Source: Opitutales bacterium
GTDB lineage: Bacteria > Verrucomicrobiota > Verrucomicrobiia > Opitutales > UBA2987
NCBI GenBank assembly: GCA_021772535.1
Contig: JAJFLV010000066.1
Location: forward strand, 1-58,629
Direction: 5' to 3'
Length of the DNA: 58,629 nt
Positions 49,220 to 58,629 of this stretch are shown here, piece by piece; within the stretch, counting starts at the first letter, position 1, and each line of letters starts with the position of its first letter. The notes beneath the pieces were generated by a model. The model was not told the origin of the DNA. It was given only the letters and a program-made list of their open reading frames with translations, and made no database searches. Both the position numbers and the translations under genes were made by a program.

Positions 49220-49834
49220 TCAATCAGCGTATTTGATGCTGCATCCGTAAGCCTGAGTATCAGCAGTTTCGATTGATTTTCCTGCAAAGGCATTGGCTAG
49301 AGCCAGGCGAACGTAATTCTGGGCAGACGGTATGTCGGTTTGATCGGCCGAGCGGATATTATCGATGGCGCCCTGATAGATCACCTTCCCCTCGGGGTTG
49401 ATGACAAACATATGAGGAGTGGCCCGTGCTCCATAAAGTTTTCCCAACTTCCCGTCGGAATCAAATAAATAGGCCGTCACTTTAGCCCCGCTCACTTTCA
49501 TGAGAGATTCGGCCTTTTCGGCAGAGACATAGCCTTGCAAACCCGGTGCCGAGGAGAGAATCGTCAACCAGACAACATCTTTCTCCAACGAAAATTTTTG
49601 AAGGTTTTGCATGTTTCCGCTATCATAATGCTTGCGCACAAAAGGACATTGGTGGTTTGTCCACTCCAGAATGACATATTGATCTTTGAAATCAGACAAA
49701 GAACGCTTCTGCCCATTGGTATCTGGAAGAGTAAAGTCCGGGGCTTCGGTTCCCGCGCTTACTGAAGCCATTTGAATTTTATTACAGGACAGAACAAGAG
49801 CAGCGACTATCGTTAAGAGGTAGAGTTTTTTCAT
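49220..49834 (-). CDS. Thioredoxin/peroxiredoxin-fold lipoprotein
   Basis: Lipobox-like VLSCN; GTEAPDFTLPDTNGQKRSLSDFKDQYVILEWTNHQCPFVRKHY; YGARATPHMFVINPEGKVIYQGAIDN. Confidence 0.88.
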   Translation of the reverse strand: MKKLYLLTIVAALVLSCNKIQMASVSAGTEAPDFTLPDTNGQKRSLSDFKDQYVILEWTNHQCPFVRKHYDSGNMQNLQKFSLEKDVVWLTILSSAPGLQGYVSAEKAESLMKVSGAKVTAYLFDSDGKLGKLYGARATPHMFVINPEGKVIYQGAIDNIRSADQTDIPSAQNYVRLALANAFAGKSIETADTQAYGCSIKYAD

Positions 49835-50008
49835 ATGAGAAAGTTTAGTTCTTTTTACGGAGAAGTTTTAAAGCACTTTACAACAGGTATGTTCTTTGTC
49901 AAAGTGATGTTATTGTCCTTGTCGAATTTGGGTATCGCCTGAACAGGGTTTTTTAAAATCCTAGCTGCCCGCCAATTCTGCCTGAAATCCTTAGCCAAAA
50001 AATGAAAA

Positions 50009-50695
50009 ATGAATATTTGCATAAAGTCTTGTCTTGCTGAACTCGTTGGAACATTTACCCTTTGCTTTGTTGGCGCAGGGGCAATCATCATGGACTCCTA
50101 CACGGGAGGTGGAGTCGGCTTGGTCGGCATAGCCCTGGCCCATGGTCTGGCTCTTTCCGTAGCCGTTACGGCCACCATGAATGTTTCAGGCGGGCAGATA
50201 AATCCTGCCATTACGCTTGGTTTGATGAGTGTGGGCAGGGAAAAATCCTCACAGGGAATCGCCAATATCATTTCTCAATTAATTGGGGGCGCCATTGGCG
50301 GCCTGCTGCTTGTCTTACTTTTCCCCGCGGACGCCGTGGACGCAGCCCTTGTGGGAACACCTGTTTTGGCGGACGGGGTTGGCGCAGGAAAAGGAATTGG
50401 TATCGAAGCAGTGGGCACTTTTCTTCTGGCCATGGCCGTATTTGGAACCGCTGTCGGAAGCAAGGCTCCCAAGGGGATGGCCGGTTTCGGGATCGGTCTC
50501 ACCCTCAGTTTTGTCATTTTGGCCATCGGTCCACTAACCGGTGCAGCCCTCAATCCTGCCAGGCATTTTGGAACGGCCATCTTTGCCGGCGAGTTCTCCC
50601 CCATGTTGGTTTACTGGATCGGCCCAGTTGTGGGAGCAGTCATCAGCTTCCAGTTATGCAGCCGGATATTAGAAGGCGGCAAAGCCGAGAAATAA
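50009..50695 (+). CDS. Aquaporin / MIP-family channel
   Basis: AELVGTFTLCFVGAGAI; NVSGGQINPAIT (NPA 1); GAALNPARHFG (NPA 2). Confidence 0.92.
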   Translation: MNICIKSCLAELVGTFTLCFVGAGAIIMDSYTGGGVGLVGIALAHGLALSVAVTATMNVSGGQINPAITLGLMSVGREKSSQGIANIISQLIGGAIGGLLLVLLFPADAVDAALVGTPVLADGVGAGKGIGIEAVGTFLLAMAVFGTAVGSKAPKGMAGFGIGLTLSFVILAIGPLTGAALNPARHFGTAIFAGEFSPMLVYWIGPVVGAVISFQLCSRILEGGKAEK

Positions 50696-50993
50696 CCGTC
50701 GCCGTAAATTTGAACATACAGCAATCAATGCTCCTGCGCAGGGAAACCGAATTGCTTAAAAAAGCAAGCAACTGGTGAACCCTGGTATTTGATTAGCCTG
50801 CTGGCCAGCGGCATCAACGACAGGGGACCAAAATGCCATTATTGAGTTGGCTTCTTCAGCAATTCTTACGGTAAAGTGAAGTGCAGGCTCAGGTCTGAGA
50901 AATGCAGGACGATGTTCGGGTTGGGGTTTAGCTGTCAGAGACAGTTCCTTTCCGCATCTCGCATCTTTTCCGTTCTGGAAACCGTAACCTGAT

Positions 50994-51380
50994 CTATTGT
51001 TTATAAGTAGATCGCAAATCGGCCTGAGAAACCTTCAAACCTTTCTCACGAGGCCGAAAAGGCACCGCCATTTTCAAAAGAAGCTGCTCATTTTCCCGGT
51101 CTAACAAAAATATTTTCATTAGCTTCTTTTGAGTCATATCGATCAATTTGCGGTTTTGTGCGCCTCTGATCGGGCCTGTTTCCCGCAAGTCCTTTAGGGC
51201 TGTCAAGGATTCCTCGAGGCGAGGCAAAAGGTTTCTTTTCTTTTCCAGAAATTCATCCGGTGGAGGATTTCCTTCCCGCTTTAAGAGGCTATTCTCCTCT
51301 AACAGTAGGGAGTAAGCTATTTCGCAATTCTCCAAATGAACTTGAAGTGTGTCCTTTATCTTTTTAAGGTTCATACGCAA
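50994..51380 (-). CDS. Hypothetical coiled-coil protein (128 aa)
   Basis: Charged, heptad-rich sequence; 6 bp downstream of the TPR gene. Confidence 0.5.
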   Translation of the reverse strand: MRMNLKKIKDTLQVHLENCEIAYSLLLEENSLLKREGNPPPDEFLEKKRNLLPRLEESLTALKDLRETGPIRGAQNRKLIDMTQKKLMKIFLLDRENEQLLLKMAVPFRPREKGLKVSQADLRSTYKQ

Positions 51381-51386
51381 TTCAAT

Positions 51387-52495
51387 TTAAATAATGGGTG
51401 CTTTTGAAGTTGCCAATAAGCTGGAGATGCCGGATTCCGTTTGAGAAAGCCAATCTATGTGCCCTATGCGCCAGGCCGCCATTTCCTGAATGGATTTAAG
51501 GTTTTCGTTAAGAACAATTTCGCGATCCTTCCACTCTTCTCTATCAATCAGGATGCGGTAGGCTTCACGGGCTTTGGGCAACATCCGGAGACGTTCAAAG
51601 CATAAGCCGATTTGAAAAATGATGGGCCATTGCCATTCGGGATCACTGCTCAGAGGCGCCATCGCCTGGTAAATTTTCAGGGCGCTTAAAAAATCGCTTT
51701 GTTCAAAAAACTCGTTAGCCAACTGGTTGCCCGTTCTCTTTTTCCAGTAAAACCATAATTTCTCTCCACCCTCCCTGGTAATCAAATTATTGCGTAATAA
51801 ATTAAGCGCTTCCTCGACCGCTTCGCGAGGCCGATTGAGGCGTTTGAAAGAATTAGACAGCAAAAAATGACTTTCCGCCACGAGATGACTATCGGGATAA
51901 TTTTCGATAAACTTCTTTAAGGCCGCCACGACTATAGGATAATTCTCCATCAAGTATTGAGTGTAAGCGGATTTAAAGTGAACCAACTCCTGATCTTTTT
52001 GACTGAGATCAAACAGGGATAATCGAGAGAAAAGTTTGGCCGCCTCCTTGTAATCTCCATATTGAAAAAAGGTTTCGGCTATTTCCAATTGTGCCTTCAT
52101 TGACAGATGAACATAATTCTTCATCCTCTCCTGCGGTATATTGAGAGACAGGTTTAATACACTGTAAAACTTCGATAGAGCCAGCTTGATGGCGCCCACA
52201 TCGCGGTACAATATTCCGAGCTTAATAAAAATGTCCGGCAATTCAGGATCTCTCGGATATGTCTCAACAAATTTTTCATAAACGACGGCTGTTTTCGACG
52301 TATTTCCAACCACAGAATACGTTTCGGCCATATCCAAAAGAACTTTGCGCTGGTTCTCTTCCTCATCATAACCGATCCGTGGGAAAAGAAACCGGTGAAA
52401 CGGCCCATGTGGAACGATGGAACAATACCCTGTGTCAACGACTGGGTCGTTTCACACGCAAAACCCTCTCCTTTTCCAAGCTTAAGAGTATGCAT
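51387..52495 (-). CDS. TPR-repeat protein, apparently with a frameshift near 52400 (track ORF 51387..52337 is the 3' part)
   Basis: TPR-like repeats ([32 protein letters not shown]...). Upstream of the first ATG the same frame reads [29 protein letters not shown] with no start; an adjacent frame supplies [31 protein letters not shown]. Confidence 0.7.
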
Positions 52496-53029
52496 GAAAC
52501 CTGTCTGAGACTTTTCATTCATCAATATAATCAAGAATTAGCCACCATTCCTACTTAATACACTACCCTTTTTCTTTCTTTCACGATGACCATATCTAGT
52601 CTAATTGCTTCGATTTTTTCACGTTATTGAACTTATTGTAGTGAGCGCTTGCGCAGACCGTAATTGGGTACTATAAAATTTTTAGCTGAATTTTGCAAGT
52701 GAGTTTGTAATTCTTTGACTGCGAGGAAGGTTTATCTGGATTCCGCTATTACAGCCCAATTTCAACAATGCGTGTGCACATCGTTTTGCTACCTTCCTAT
52801 TCCAATAAAACGGCCATGGAAAACTCTCATTTTCACCTGCCAGATGGATTTGCAGTTATCCCAATGAAAAAGTGCTGCCCCTGTTCGAGAATAGTCCCCC
52901 GGGTGGTTGGGTGAAAGATTAAATGTCCCCCTGGTTAGTTGCGAGATTCGACTGAAGAGGGTAAGAATCGTTTGTTAATGGGTGTCGATGATCGATCTTT
53001 GTTCGTGCATGTGGCCTGACTTCATGCTG

Positions 53030-53887
53030 TCAGCCCTTGACTGCGCCGCTGGTTAGACCGGAAAGGTATTCCCGTTGAAGAAGAAGAAAGAGACAGGCGA
53101 TGGGTGCGATGGAGAAAAGGGTTGAAGCGGTGGAAATACCGTATTCCTGCATATTGTAGGCCTCCCGCAAGTTGACAATGGCGACGGCAAGGGGGAATTT
53201 CTCCGGGGTCTGCAAAACGACCTGGGGAGTAATGAAATTGTTCCACATGGCCAGAAAAGTGATCATCAGAAACGCGCCCATCATGGGCCGGACAAGGGGA
53301 AGGATGATGGAAAAAAAGATGCGCCCCTCGCCGCAGCCATCAATACGCGCCGCGTCGATTATGTCGTTGGAAATTGCATTGAGTATGGCCTGGCGAAAGA
53401 GAAAGACACCAAATGCGGGCGCGGCGGCGGGCAGAATCAATCCCGTGTAGGTGTCGAGCAGGTTGAGCCAATAGAGCAATTGATAGGTCGGAGCGAGGAG
53501 GAGGGGCGGTGGTATCAGCAATGTCAGCAAAACGAGCGCGGTGATTGGTTTTCGCAGACGGAAATTGAATTTGGCCAAGGCATAACCGCCCATGGCCGAA
53601 GCGAGGGTTGCCAACAGGCTGGTGACCGAAGCCAGAAAAACCGAGTTCATTCCCGAGTGGAAGAAATTAACCCTTTCATTGGTGAAGATTTCGCGATAGT
53701 TGTCCCATGTAAGACGATCCCAGGCGACCCCGAAAAGCCCGCTTCCCTGTGGCAGGAAAAGGCCCGTTAGGAAGTCGCCAGTATTCTTGAAGGAACCGCA
53801 CAACATCCAGAAAAACGGCAACAGAGTGAGGATGGCAAAAAACCACAGAAAAATAACCGTTATGGCCCGTTGGAACCGATCAACCAT
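53030..53887 (-). CDS. Carbohydrate ABC transporter permease (MalG type)
   Basis: Multi-TM; DAARIDGCGEGRIFFSIILPLVRPMMGAFLMITFLAMWNNF EAA-loop motif. ATG 53887 preferred because the 53968 start overlaps the upstream permease gene. Confidence 0.9.
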   Translation of the reverse strand: MVDRFQRAITVIFLWFFAILTLLPFFWMLCGSFKNTGDFLTGLFLPQGSGLFGVAWDRLTWDNYREIFTNERVNFFHSGMNSVFLASVTSLLATLASAMGGYALAKFNFRLRKPITALVLLTLLIPPPLLLAPTYQLLYWLNLLDTYTGLILPAAAPAFGVFLFRQAILNAISNDIIDAARIDGCGEGRIFFSIILPLVRPMMGAFLMITFLAMWNNFITPQVVLQTPEKFPLAVAIVNLREAYNMQEYGISTASTLFSIAPIACLFLLLQREYLSGLTSGAVKG

Positions 53888-53892
53888 ATTCG

Positions 53893-54777
53893 CTAATCTT
53901 CCTCCTTTCTGCCAAAGTAGAAACGCTGTAACGCCGTCGGGACAATGAGAATCACCGCAAGGACCCAACCAATGGCGCTGGCGTAACCGAGGTCACCGAT
54001 TTCAAACCCGTTCAGGTAAAGATACATTACAATGGTCAATCCCTGGTAATCGGGACCGGCCGTTTGGTTAAGAAGAACAAACGGCAGTTCAAAGAGTTGA
54101 AAACTCCCGATCAGCGAAAGCAGGACAACAAACCCGAAGACGGGCCGAATCGCCGGAAGAATAACGTGATTAAACCGTTGCCATGCTTTAGCTCCATCGA
54201 TGCGGGCCGCGTCGAGCAGATCACTATTTACGTTTTGCAAGGCGGCCAGGAAAAAGATCATATTGAACCCCACATACATCCATAATCCGGCGATGATGAG
54301 AGCGCCCATAACGTGGTTTTGCAGCCAGGCGTAATCAGGGTTGAAGCCAAATAGTCCATTCAGCACCCGGTTGAGCAACCCCACCCTTCCGGCAAATACA
54401 ATAGTCGACAAAAAACCAACAAACACCGGTCCAACCAGAGCAGGGGAAAAGAAAATCAGCCGCAGGAAGGTCCTGCCTCGAAGCCAGGGTTGATTAAGTA
54501 ATAGGGCCAACCCCAGGGCCAGAGGCATCTGGATGAACAAGGTGGCTACGGCATAGGTCAGCGTATTGCGAAGGGCTTTCCAGAATAACGGATCTTGCAG
54601 CAAATTAAAAAAATTGTCCAAATAAACAAAACGCTGAAATCCGGGACCGAAAGTCTGATGAAAGGCAAGATTGACCGATTGCAGCAGCGGATAGGCCACA
54701 AAAACACCAATTATAAGCAAGAAGGGGCTCAGAAATAAATAAGGCGCAAGCGGATTATGGAGACGATATTGAGCCAT
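53893..54777 (-). CDS. Carbohydrate ABC transporter permease (MalF/UgpA type)
   Basis: Multi-TM; DLLDAARIDGAKAWQRFNHVILPAIRPVFGFVVLLSLIGSFQLFELPFVL. Confidence 0.91.
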   Translation of the reverse strand: MAQYRLHNPLAPYLFLSPFLLIIGVFVAYPLLQSVNLAFHQTFGPGFQRFVYLDNFFNLLQDPLFWKALRNTLTYAVATLFIQMPLALGLALLLNQPWLRGRTFLRLIFFSPALVGPVFVGFLSTIVFAGRVGLLNRVLNGLFGFNPDYAWLQNHVMGALIIAGLWMYVGFNMIFFLAALQNVNSDLLDAARIDGAKAWQRFNHVILPAIRPVFGFVVLLSLIGSFQLFELPFVLLNQTAGPDYQGLTIVMYLYLNGFEIGDLGYASAIGWVLAVILIVPTALQRFYFGRKEED

Positions 54778-54828
54778 ACTTATTATTTGTAATTCTAACT
54801 CTTAAATTAACCCTGAGGCAGGCTCCCG

Positions 54829-56208
54829 TCACTCGCGTAGAAAGGTATTGCGATCCGCCCGAAATCTAATATCCGCCTCTGCCGCAGCCAGGAGTTGGCG
54901 AGCTTTGGAGTGGAGATTCTGGCTCGAGGTAATACCCTTTTCTTCGGCAAAAGCACGCAGGCTTCTTGACGCCGCAGCGACGGCCCGGCGGGCCGCCATG
55001 TTGTAGGGTGATGAAGGCATCTCCGGCACGTCAGGCGCCAGCTCAATAAACATGCGGCCCTTTTTCTGCCCGCTAAAGAATGGGTCCGGCTGATCGAATA
55101 CGGGATCGTCCCAAAGGCTCATTAAGGGGGTAATAGCGTCCCCTTCCAGGTAGCGGTCGCGGCAAACCTCTCGATCGAGGTAAAGTTTTTTAACCAAATC
55201 CCAACTCTCCTCAATATTGTGTCCTGTTTTTGGTATTCCCAGCATCCGGCTCCCCAATATGCTGGTGCGGCGCCCCCCCTCCTCCCAAGCGGGAATGGGC
55301 ATCAGCTTTACCTTTCCGGCAAGGGGTTTGAGGTACAATTTCATAAACTTTGTCCTCCAATCCGAAACCAGCCAGGCCACCGCATAACCATCGATGAGAA
55401 GCTGGTTCCCTGCCAGACTGAAAATGGGTAAATCCACGGTCAGTTTGTCCGGTCTGGCGCCCCAGAGGGCAATTTTCGAGATCACCCTGGCATTGATTTC
55501 GGAATTGATTTCGACCTTCCCGTTCCGGTCGAAATACCGGCCTCCAGCCTGTAGAATCAGCATCTCCACCCACGATCCAGTCTCGCTTCCTTCTTCCATT
55601 TCCAAGAGGTAGCGGTCGGGATATCCATCCCCGTCCAAATCCCGTACCAACGGTCGCAGGGTATTCATAAATTCATCCCAGGTTTCAATCGCTTCCATAT
55701 CGATTCCCGCCTCTTCCACGATATCCGCCCGATAGGCTAACATCACTCCGGAAACACTCACCGGAATTCCATAAATGTGCCCCCGGGAAGACCAGGGTGA
55801 CAAGGTAGGCTGATTGATAACTTCAAGAAGGCCGTCGCGTTTCAATAAGTCCGTGAGGTCTAAAAACCCGATTGCCTCCTCCGGGCCATTATAAACCCCC
55901 ATCATGATTTCGAGGTGCATCTCTATCAAGTCTGCCATCGGGGTTCCGGAAAAAAAACCCGACCTCATTCGCTGCCACAGGCCGTGGTTTCCAAGAACTT
56001 GCACGTTGACCTGCTTGTCATTTACCGACGTCCAATCGTCGATTGCCCGGCCGTAAATCTCTTTATCCCAGGTTTCGTTGACCCTCCAGAAGGTGAGTCC
56101 CTCACTCTCGCTGACTGGTCTCAGGAGTCCGTATAGTCCGGAAACAACAGCCAAAGCAGTAATTATGAGAAGGCCCACAGACTGGTTCTTGATCAGAGCG
56201 CTTTTCAT
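54829..56208 (-). CDS. Extracellular solute-binding protein (family 1-like)
   Basis: N-terminal signal/TM; ADLIEMHLEIMMGVYNGPEEAIGFLDLTDLLKRDGLLE...GHIYGIPVSVSGVMLAYRADIVEEAGID. Confidence 0.9.
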   Translation of the reverse strand: MKSALIKNQSVGLLIITALAVVSGLYGLLRPVSESEGLTFWRVNETWDKEIYGRAIDDWTSVNDKQVNVQVLGNHGLWQRMRSGFFSGTPMADLIEMHLEIMMGVYNGPEEAIGFLDLTDLLKRDGLLEVINQPTLSPWSSRGHIYGIPVSVSGVMLAYRADIVEEAGIDMEAIETWDEFMNTLRPLVRDLDGDGYPDRYLLEMEEGSETGSWVEMLILQAGGRYFDRNGKVEINSEINARVISKIALWGARPDKLTVDLPIFSLAGNQLLIDGYAVAWLVSDWRTKFMKLYLKPLAGKVKLMPIPAWEEGGRRTSILGSRMLGIPKTGHNIEESWDLVKKLYLDREVCRDRYLEGDAITPLMSLWDDPVFDQPDPFFSGQKKGRMFIELAPDVPEMPSSPYNMAARRAVAAASRSLRAFAEEKGITSSQNLHSKARQLLAAAEADIRFRADRNTFLRE

Positions 56209-56337
56209 AACTGATTTCCGAATTAAACGGCGTCTGTTCCAATCCCGGACGGCAATTCTTCTTGTCCCCTGTTTATTCGGCTGGCGGCGGGATAGCGGGA
56301 ACTGAAAGAACAGACGCCGGATTGCCTTGGCACGGGG

Positions 56338-57507
56338 TCATTCGCGGACCACTGTCTCAATCGTTTTCCGGTTAATGAAATCCCAATCCAGTTCGACTCC
56401 GAGGCCCGGACCCTGGGGAACCGCAACGTGTCCCTGCTTGTCGATGCTCTCAAGTTCGTCCCGGTATTCCATTGGATAAATCGGTGCGCTGACAAAGTTG
56501 CTTACGTTGGGACCGATCAATCCCAACTCGTAATAATTCGTGTTTCGGATCGCCGCGATACAGTGGCGATGAGCCAACCCGCCGCCATGAAACTCCACAT
56601 CGAGACCGAAACCTTCAGCCGCATGGGCCACTTTCATGGCGCCGGTAATGCCGCCGTCTTCGTAGGTTCCGGTGCGGACAAAATCGGTGCCATCATTGAC
56701 GATAAAATCCACATGCTGCTCCAGGCCGAAAATATGCTCCGTTTGCAAAAATGGGGTCTGAAGTTTCTCCCTCAACTTGCGATGTCCGAATGCGGACACA
56801 CCACCATCCTTGTAGGCATCTTCCAGCCAAAAAAATTCCTCCTCATCACACGCTCTGCCCAACTTAAGGGCCTCCCCCCAGGTATTCAATTCACAGGCCG
56901 GATCGACCATCAAATCCATTTTCTCCCCCACACGCTGGCCGACCGCGTGAATCGTGGCAATTTCACGTTCCAACGGACCATTGCCCCATCCGTGAATCTT
57001 GAAACCGGGAAATCCCCGACCGGCGCAATCCTCAGCGAAATCCGCATAAGCTTCCGGTGAGCACAAACACCCGTTTTCGTCGCCATGGTAGGTGCTTGCG
57101 TAGGCTGGAATGCTTTCCCGATATCCGCCCAGCAATCTATAAATGGGGGCATCAAAAGCCTTCCCGGCGAAATCCCAAAGGGCTACATCGACCATCCCGA
57201 TAGCCGTCCGGTCAGTATGCCGCAATCCACGTTTGAGGTCGTTGTAAATTTTTTCCCTCTCGAAAGGGTTTTTGCCAATCAGGTAATTGGCCACCTGGTC
57301 GAGACTGTGAAGGGCATAACTGGCAGCCCAAATCGGGACCGTGCCGACAATTCCAGCATCTGTGTGGAGGCGAAATATGGAAAGGCTACGCTTGAGGCTG
57401 GCGCCTTTTTCGTAAATCACGTTGAACCCGTTGTAATCAGTTCCCAGGTCGGGAATTTCGTGCTCGAAGACAATGACCTCCAGCTTGGTGATTTTAGGAT
57501 TATTCAT
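56338..57507 (-). CDS. Enolase-superfamily (mandelate racemase/muconate lactonising-like) enzyme
   Basis: ALWDFAGKAFDAPIYRLLGG; FKIHGWG; LMVDPACELNTWGEALKLGRACDEEEFFWLEDAYKDGG. Confidence 0.9.
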   Translation of the reverse strand: MNNPKITKLEVIVFEHEIPDLGTDYNGFNVIYEKGASLKRSLSIFRLHTDAGIVGTVPIWAASYALHSLDQVANYLIGKNPFEREKIYNDLKRGLRHTDRTAIGMVDVALWDFAGKAFDAPIYRLLGGYRESIPAYASTYHGDENGCLCSPEAYADFAEDCAGRGFPGFKIHGWGNGPLEREIATIHAVGQRVGEKMDLMVDPACELNTWGEALKLGRACDEEEFFWLEDAYKDGGVSAFGHRKLREKLQTPFLQTEHIFGLEQHVDFIVNDGTDFVRTGTYEDGGITGAMKVAHAAEGFGLDVEFHGGGLAHRHCIAAIRNTNYYELGLIGPNVSNFVSAPIYPMEYRDELESIDKQGHVAVPQGPGLGVELDWDFINRKTIETVVRE

Positions 57508-57552
57508 AACCAGAAAACTTTTGGAAGTAAGCCGTTATTATAATGAGTATTC

Positions 57553-58434
57553 TCAATCATCTTCTCGTTCCAGCGGCGGGTGAATGCGCAGTGAATCGCC
57601 GACTCGAGGTTTCCCTTTCAGCGCCGCCACTTTGGGAACGGCCTCCATGCAGATTTTTACGCTCAGTTTATGGAAACGAGGATAATGGTAGGCCAAGTCG
57701 TCCCAATCCCATTCGCGGTCGATGAGGCCCTCCGCGGGCGTGCTGATTCCGAGAAAGCAGCCGTAGTTCATTCCCAACTGCCGCGCATAGGCGATTTCTG
57801 TGCCGACGGCGGTGGTCACCACATCCATCCCCTCGCGGTTCCAAAGCCGGGATTCAGCCACTCCCTCAAAACGACCGCCGCAATCCTGGACCACGATTCC
57901 GCCCTTCCAGGTCTTGTATTCATCGGAGGTGTATTTGACACATGCCTCATAAAAAATGTTGTCGATCTCGGGATCGGTAGCCGGGTTCATACGCGGAAAA
58001 ACCGCCCCCGCATCGTTCCCCAAAATGAGGTAGGACACGGTCCTGGGCCGATTCACATTGTAATCGATAAAATCGTCAGGAATGACCCAATCGCCAACTT
58101 TTATGTCGGTATTGAGGGCTCCTGCGGTGGCGCCACCGAGCACTTCCGTCACACCCAGCATGTGCATCGCCGCCCAGGTGCAAAGAAAGCCGTTCGCGTC
58201 CGCATTCAATTGTGAACGGTCAACCCCGATTCCCCCATGAACCGCGATGTGATAAAACGGCACACCATCGACTTCCCCGTAGAAAATCTCAGGTGAGGGC
58301 CCGAACCTGGTTTCTATCTGGAAAGAACCGCTGATATACTCCGTTTTGGTCAGGACCATGGCGATATTGGTGCCGCCGAGAACACAGATGTGAGATTCGG
58401 GGACGTCTTTGGGAATTTGGGTTATTGAATCCAT
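57553..58434 (-). CDS. MTAP/purine nucleoside phosphorylase-like protein
   Basis: HICVLGGTNIAMVL; EVLGGATAGALNTDIKVGDWVIPDDFIDYNVNRPRTV; MDVVTTAVGTEIAYARQLGMNYGCFLGISTPAEG. Confidence 0.82.
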   Translation of the reverse strand: MDSITQIPKDVPESHICVLGGTNIAMVLTKTEYISGSFQIETRFGPSPEIFYGEVDGVPFYHIAVHGGIGVDRSQLNADANGFLCTWAAMHMLGVTEVLGGATAGALNTDIKVGDWVIPDDFIDYNVNRPRTVSYLILGNDAGAVFPRMNPATDPEIDNIFYEACVKYTSDEYKTWKGGIVVQDCGGRFEGVAESRLWNREGMDVVTTAVGTEIAYARQLGMNYGCFLGISTPAEGLIDREWDWDDLAYHYPRFHKLSVKICMEAVPKVAALKGKPRVGDSLRIHPPLEREDD

Positions 58435-58629
58435 TCTGGTATAATATTTTGGGGTTAAAACAGTAACGATAAACGCAATCCTGAGTAAGGCGGAACCACA
58501 GGAAAAGACAATATCAGGTATGCAGGACAGTCAAGAGCGTGTTTTTCGCTACTGGTCAAATGGGCGGTAAACGGTGCGGAGTGCTCCGGAGAAAGGGAAC
58601 TTCATCTGCTTGAGCTTGATGAAAAAATC

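Noticed and set aside
50062-50778. 238-aa plus-strand ORF overlapping the aquaporin gene
   Set aside because: Out-of-frame shadow of the clear MIP-family gene; Cys/Arg/Gly-rich composition typical of spurious frames.
52860-53020. IS remnant suggested by 'taaatgtccccctgg'
   Set aside because: Short motif only, no inverted partner or transposase fragment found.
1-58629. CRISPR arrays, tRNAs, rRNAs, phage or known anti-phage defence genes
   Set aside because: Looked in all intergenic regions and ORF translations; no regularly spaced repeats, tRNA-like cloverleaf or defence-gene signatures were recognised.

Overview
58.6-kb bacterial window, about 35 supported genes. Gene content (PEP-CTERM remnant, hypothetical families) suggests a Verrucomicrobiota/Planctomycetota-type genome; this is inference only. 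Left to right: an edge-truncated transposase; a 15-kb minus-strand signalling array of three giant PAS-rich hybrid histidine kinases plus a lone receiver protein; a serine hydrolase; an AsnB-type amidotransferase followed by a decayed PEP-CTERM protein gene; a PlsC-like/GNAT acyltransferase fusion; two nearby modules for glucosylglycerate-type compatible solutes (GH13_18 phosphorylase + MggA-like GT; M20 peptidase + GpgS + GT + HAD phosphatase); a YHS protein and a B12-binding radical SAM protein; a KorA/KorB 2-oxoacid:ferredoxin oxidoreductase operon ending in an unusual 805-aa protein with a C-terminal ferredoxin motif; an AsmA-like protein; a GbsR/MarR regulator; an FAD oxidoreductase; a thioredoxin-fold lipoprotein; an aquaporin; a TPR gene with an apparent frameshift; and a sugar ABC transporter (no ATPase seen) with an enolase-superfamily enzyme and an MTAP-like phosphorylase. 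Non-coding highlights: two inverted copies of a MITE with 18-bp terminal inverted repeats and TA target duplications (one sits in a stop codon), a two-copy multi-hairpin intergenic repeat, and an exact 390-bp periodicity of PAS modules inside the kinase genes. No tRNA, rRNA or CRISPR array was recognised. All family calls are by eye; no database search was run.
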